Positions 59,479 through 64,000 of a DNA stretch of 64,000 nt are shown piece after piece. The DNA lies in assembly GCF_014839835.1 (NCBI RefSeq), contig NC_071623.1:21514314-21578313 (forward strand), in the 5' to 3' direction. Every line of letters begins with the position of its first letter. The first letter of the stretch is position 1. The stretch comes from Dryobates pubescens. Its lineage: Eukaryota > Chordata > Aves > Piciformes > Picidae. Made by a program: the position numbers and the translations under genes. The notes beneath the pieces are model-generated. The model had not been told where the DNA came from. It did no database searches and was given only the letters and a program-made list of their open reading frames with translations.

Positions 59479-60828
59479 GCTGCACACACAGCACCCAACA
59501 GGCTCCTCATTACAAGCAGCAGGCCTGCTCACTTGCAGGGCAGCCCATCTCTCATTTGTTTAGCAACAAAACTCCATACACCTTACCCTGACTTATCTCT
59601 ACCAAAACAGAGAGAAGTGTTCTCACACCATTTTCCAGTGGCTGGAGAAAGTGATTTAAAATAAAGGTTAAAATAACACAAGTCTGCCCAGAGACAAGTC
59701 CTCAGTCTGATATAAACAGGGGACTGAAAACCACCTTTGGATTTGTTGGTTTTAATATGTGAAGGAACCACTTCGTTCCCACGCTTATTTCCAGGGCCTC
59801 ATTTCTAATCACAATTTCAAATCCCTGTTGCAGGAAATAAAACAGGGATAGGTTTGAAATTAAAACTAGCACACACTTCTAAAACCTCAAGCTGTTTTCG
59901 TGTGTGAGGTGATGACCTCAAAAGGAGAAAGGAAGTTTTCTCCTTTATTAAAGAGTAACAGGATATCAAACTCCACCAAGCTTACCAAAGGCAGGCAGAA
60001 ATAGAATTCCCATTTTTCTGCAGAACAGAGAGATACAAAATCCATTGATACAAAAGTCTCATACCAAAGGAGTCAGACAATATAATCTTAGCACAAGGCA
60101 GCACTCATTTTGCCAATGGACTAAATCCAATAGGGCAGCGACTGCTTACAATTTGAAGGTAGAAGGAATATGCAGCTCATGTGGAATGGAAACCCTAAAC
60201 ATCAAGGAAGTGTGAAATGCTCCTTTTGTTGTTTTTGCTGAAAGAGGTCTGTTTTTCTCAGTGAAGTCTCTGTGGTGGGTGTTATATAGCACCACAGCCT
60301 TACTGTTACCTTGGAAAGTTCCACAGCATGAGATTTGGCCCTTCCAGCTAAATTGTCTACAACTTGTCGAGTATTTAACTAATATGGAATGGCTGATTCT
60401 TCTCTATCTTAATTATGTGACTTAAGAGGTCTTAGTGCATCATTCTGTCTGGCATGCCTGTCATGCTTTTTTTGCCCAATTTAACCATCTCTTTACCCAT
60501 CAGGATTTCCTATGCAATGGACTGGGAATCAAAATTCAACAAGACTAGGGATGGAGAAGAAAGACTGTGCCAAGATCTCCTAAATCCCAAACAATGGCTG
60601 CCAAGTTTTCTGGTGGGAGCTGTAATTTGTACAAATAACAGGCATGATACAGGTACTGCAAATACAGTGAAATGTCATGGGAGCCAAAATAGCACAAGAA
60701 CCCAGGTAATGGTAATAGTTCTAATTGTACAATCCAAATAAATCCAAGTCAAAACATAATGGGATCAATATGTCTATGCCACTATCAAACACCAGGATTA
60801 TGAATAAATTCTATACCTGAGAGACTCT

Positions 60829-62603
60829 TCAATCATCCTTCTTCTCTGCCTCGGCTTTCAACTTCTCTTCACGTTCCCTCTTCAGCTTTTCTTCAATTTT
60901 TTTGCTCTGGTACATTTTTACCCCAGCAAATGCTAAGCAAAGAATCAGTGTTTTAGCTGCCAAAATGTACATCAGCAATGGGAAATTCTCCAAAGCCTGA
61001 AATGCAAAATAATATATTTAGGTAGTTACTGGAACACTTGAGCATTAAAAATGAATCTACAGGGACATTGTATGGCTTCCTACAGCCACAGTATTATTCA
61101 AAGCAATGGGAATGCTCCTCTGTTCATGCTTTTTTGCCAGTAGGAAACTTTAAACTAGACAGATCAACATCTAGGGGAAAGGACAAAACCAAGTTCACTC
61201 AGGTTTGTATATGAGGCCTCTTTGAGCAGGTCTTTGCTGCTTTTTCTTGCTTTACAGCAAATAGAATACTGGCACAATCTTGAGGTGAAGGGGAACAACT
61301 GAGTATTTTAGGGTAACAGTAAAAGTGCAAACACTTTTGAATTTGAACAATTCTCACATGAGCAATGTATATCTGTGCATATCAGTTATTAGATGTGATC
61401 CCCAAAGGCATTTTTATGCTTGTAGACATTTTAATCCGGTAGCAGTTTTGCAGTTAACTTGCCCAGATCTGCAAGGCAGAGATAAATGCCTTTAAACCAG
61501 AAGAAAAGTAAAATTCTCACAGCCTCCAATGATTCTGTTCAGGAGTTTTTAATGCCTGAAACCACTGAAATTGCACTGTACATTTCAGTTATACATAAGC
61601 ATGCTACTATACACAGAGTGGAAAATAAAGTGCAAACACTATGAACATGAAATACAAATATAATGAGGATATTGAAGGTACATGAACTTCCCAGCCCATT
61701 GTTACAAAGAGCCACCTGGCCAGCAGAATCAATCCTATCTTTCAGTGGTACATAGTAGGTTCACAGGGCCAGCTCCCCCTTAGCAAACCTCTGTGTACCC
61801 TCCTATACCCTTAGCAGGCCTTTCAGTACCTTATAAAGCCATTTGGTCACAGTCAAACTACTGAGTGCAGGAAAAGCTTTGTATCCATACACCATTAGTG
61901 TGTTCCCTTAAAGTACACACATCAGAGGCTCAAGTGGGGTCTCCTGTAATACTACAAGCTGCATGTTACCTTTGACATCAGGTAACTTCCCTCTAATTCT
62001 GCAAAGAGAGCCAGCCTCTGCCAGTCTCCTCACATACTAGAAGTGGCAATCTCTTTAAACCACAACTCCAGAATGGTAAAGCCAAGGCCTGGGGTTAGTA
62101 TAGCTTTCTTAGTAAATGGTTTAACATGTTAACATTGTTAATGCATGAAGTCCTTGCTCAAACATTTCTGTGTACCTACACCGTGGAATGTTTATGACCC
62201 CACTGCGCTAGAAGTGCATAAAACACCCTTGAGTAAAGAAAGAAGCTGAGGAAAAAGGAACCAGAGGAGAGCCCAGAAAGAAGAAAGCCAGGAGCAGAGG
62301 TGGGCAAGGCAGAGCTTGCCTGCCAGCACTGTGTTCAGGTCTGAAGTGGAAGGCCCCAACAGCAACTACTGAGGCCAGCCTATGAGGTGCTAGCATGAAT
62401 GGCAAGAAAGGGCAACACCAACAAGTTCTCTGTCCCTGAGGGACAGAAAGCGTGGTGGTCAACCAACCTTCACCTAGGGAAGGAAACCATCTTTAAACAA
62501 AAGACCCACCCCAACCACATCTTACATGCATCTGCTTGAAAGAGCAGAAATTCACTGCTTTATGAATGTGAAACTTCCTCACCTTCCAGTTAAAGGCCAC
62601 CAT
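60829..62603 (-). CDS. SMIM11: SMIM11, small integral membrane protein 11 (two coding exons)
   Basis: Two coding exons on the minus strand. The first (62583-62603) encodes MVAFNWK and ends at a donor reading GTGAGG. After a 1,586-bp intron (60997-62582) with a TTTCAG acceptor, the second (60829-60996) encodes the remaining 55 residues and the stop codon. The exons join in phase 0 to give 62 residues. The protein matches mammalian SMIM11: NWK-x-LE, then the membrane helix containing LLMYILAAKTLILCLAFAG (about 14-32), VKMYQ, and a charged Lys/Glu coiled-coil-like tail ending EKKDD. It is a single-pass membrane protein without established function. An acceptor-like CTGCAG at 62631-62636 suggests the coding-start exon begins at 62630 and that a leader exon lies further upstream. 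Synteny with KCNE1 and FAM243A supports the call. Confidence 0.95.
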
Positions 62604-62636
62604 CTTGGCTGTGTGTTGATATTGCCTCTCCTGCAG

Positions 62637-64000
62637 CACCAGCAAGTGTCACACTTCTAAAGGCACAGAGCAGGGCAGGAACATCTTGAAGAAATTAAAA
62701 TGAGAAAATAATTAGCCAATCTGTTTCTACTCAGCTCGTCCACCTTGCACCTCTCTGACAAGCTCATCTGCTGCACAGTGTCTGGCAGTGCATCAGAGCC
62801 ACATGGTTTTAGAATGACCTACAGGGGCCTTTGTGGAGCTGAGTGACAGGAGCAACATCCACGCTGCTGTAGGACAGGGAGCTGACAGACCCCGGGCAGC
62901 TGCCACGCTTGCGCAGAGCAGAGGAGGGGCTTCCATCACACACAGCACATCCCAGCAGCTGTCCAACTGAACACACAATGCTGGCTGCTTTCAAAAGCTT
63001 GACACGTATGCATTTCACACCACCTCACTGCTGGTTGAGATCTGGCAGACAGAAGTGCACCCAGAAGAGCTGTCTTGTGGTTTTTAGCCCACCTGCTCTG
63101 TTTGGAGCCTGAATACCTAATGAATCCTAGGTGCTAGTACAATTTACCACTTCTCTCTCATTTACTAATAAATTATATTCTCTGTGAAGCCCACAATAAC
63201 ACAGAAGTGAACCAACCAATTGCCAGATCCCTTGAGTGGTCAACATACATTTCAGAGCTCAGCTTCAGGCTGAGAAATGCTCAAGGGGATGCCAAAGGCT
63301 GTAGCACACAGCTACAACACTGCCTTCTGGTCTCTGCTGCTGTTCCACTAGTGCTGACACTGTTCCAGCTGCTGGATTTCAAATTAAGCACATCTCCCTG
63401 CCTGATCCCCTCGAGGTGTTTCCTGTATGTGTAATGACAGTTGCTGTCAAAAAGTGGGAGGAAGTCCTGCAGCCTAGCCCAAACCTTCACCAGCAGCTGG
63501 GCTGAATAAATCACCATCACATCACAGCAGCTGTTGCTGACCTTTCTTCAGAAACAGGGGGTCGAGTAAATTCATGTTCGTGCAGCTCCTGTGCTGCTCA
63601 GCCAGCTTCTTTACAGATGCTCTTATTTCTCCAGCTAGAGCATCCCCTCCTCTCCTCTTCCCTCAGCTGCAAAATTCTCACCCTGCAGAGACCACCCTGG
63701 AAACATTCCCCACAGTGAGACACCATTGGAGATCTCTGTTACCAAGGTGAAACTATACCAAAGCAGTGGTGTGGCCAAGGCACCTGTCATTCAGTATTTA
63801 CTGGGTTGGTCATGGGTTGCGCAGCTCCCTTCTCCTGTCGATATAATGTCAGGGCAGCTGTGAATTCATGAGTCAATAGTGCTACAACCTCCAAAAAGAA
63901 GGCATTTTAACTTCTGATGTTTCCACCTGAATTTCAGTGACCCTTAAGATTTGAAGACCACTGCCAGTTGGCCACAGAAAAAAATCCACACTAGAGCAAA
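62637..64000. other. Probable SMIM11 5' intron or flank
   Basis: No coding exon recognised. By synteny KCNE2 should follow further to the right on the minus strand, but no KCNE2 sequence is inside the window. Confidence 0.35.

Noticed and set aside
59219-59563. 114-codon frame through the tandem duplication
   Set aside because: It exists only because the duplicated unit length is a multiple of three and has no stop in that frame; there are no protein motifs.
1-64000. CRISPR arrays, operons, rRNA and tRNA genes
   Set aside because: None was seen; the short tandem repeats lack spacer structure, and the DNA is plainly vertebrate nuclear sequence.

Overview
This window is vertebrate nuclear DNA, almost certainly from a bird. 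The repeats are dominated by truncated 3' ends of CR1 LINEs (11 copies recognised) plus one clear solo LTR of an avian endogenous retrovirus. The protein genes match the amniote block RCAN1 - KCNE1 - FAM243A (C21orf140) - SMIM11 - KCNE2 (human chromosome 21, chicken chromosome 1). The long TTCTA-type tails on two CR1 copies suggest a particular neoavian lineage, possibly Piciformes, but I cannot prove that.

Layout. 1-19.4 kb: no recognisable exon. This should be the RCAN1-KCNE1 interval, probably including KCNE1 5' leader exons or introns, with CR1 fragments at 1.4, 14.4-15.3 and 16.3-16.9 kb. 19.4-22.7 kb: the single coding exon of KCNE1 (+), with a 0.6 kb GAAA/GGAA purine array just behind the stop codon. 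23-39 kb: intergenic, with CR1 fragments, a solo LTR (28.4-29.0 kb) and a 24-bp minisatellite (30.6 kb). 39.8-40.3 kb: a second intact KCNE-family coding exon on the same strand, KCNE1-like but strongly diverged. 41-49 kb: intergenic, with a CR1, a dense cluster of TAAT homeodomain cores (44.1-44.2 kb) and a possible old LTR (46.3-47.0 kb). 49.5-50.3 kb: FAM243A (+), an intact intronless gene whose protein reads as a catalytically dead, domesticated Tc1-like DDE transposase. 53.6-54.2 kb: CR1. 54.8-55.4 kb: an unidentified coding-like stretch. 59.2-59.5 kb: a perfect 129-bp tandem duplication. 60.8-62.6 kb: SMIM11 (-), two coding exons. The rest to 64 kb is probably SMIM11 leader or intron sequence.

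Function. KCNE1 and the KCNE1-like gene encode single-pass auxiliary subunits of voltage-gated potassium channels. SMIM11 is a small single-pass membrane protein. FAM243A has no known function. The observations most worth following are the extra KCNE paralogue between KCNE1 and FAM243A, the transposase origin of FAM243A, and the TAAT cluster between them. All identifications rest on reading the translated sequence against remembered family motifs; no database search was run.
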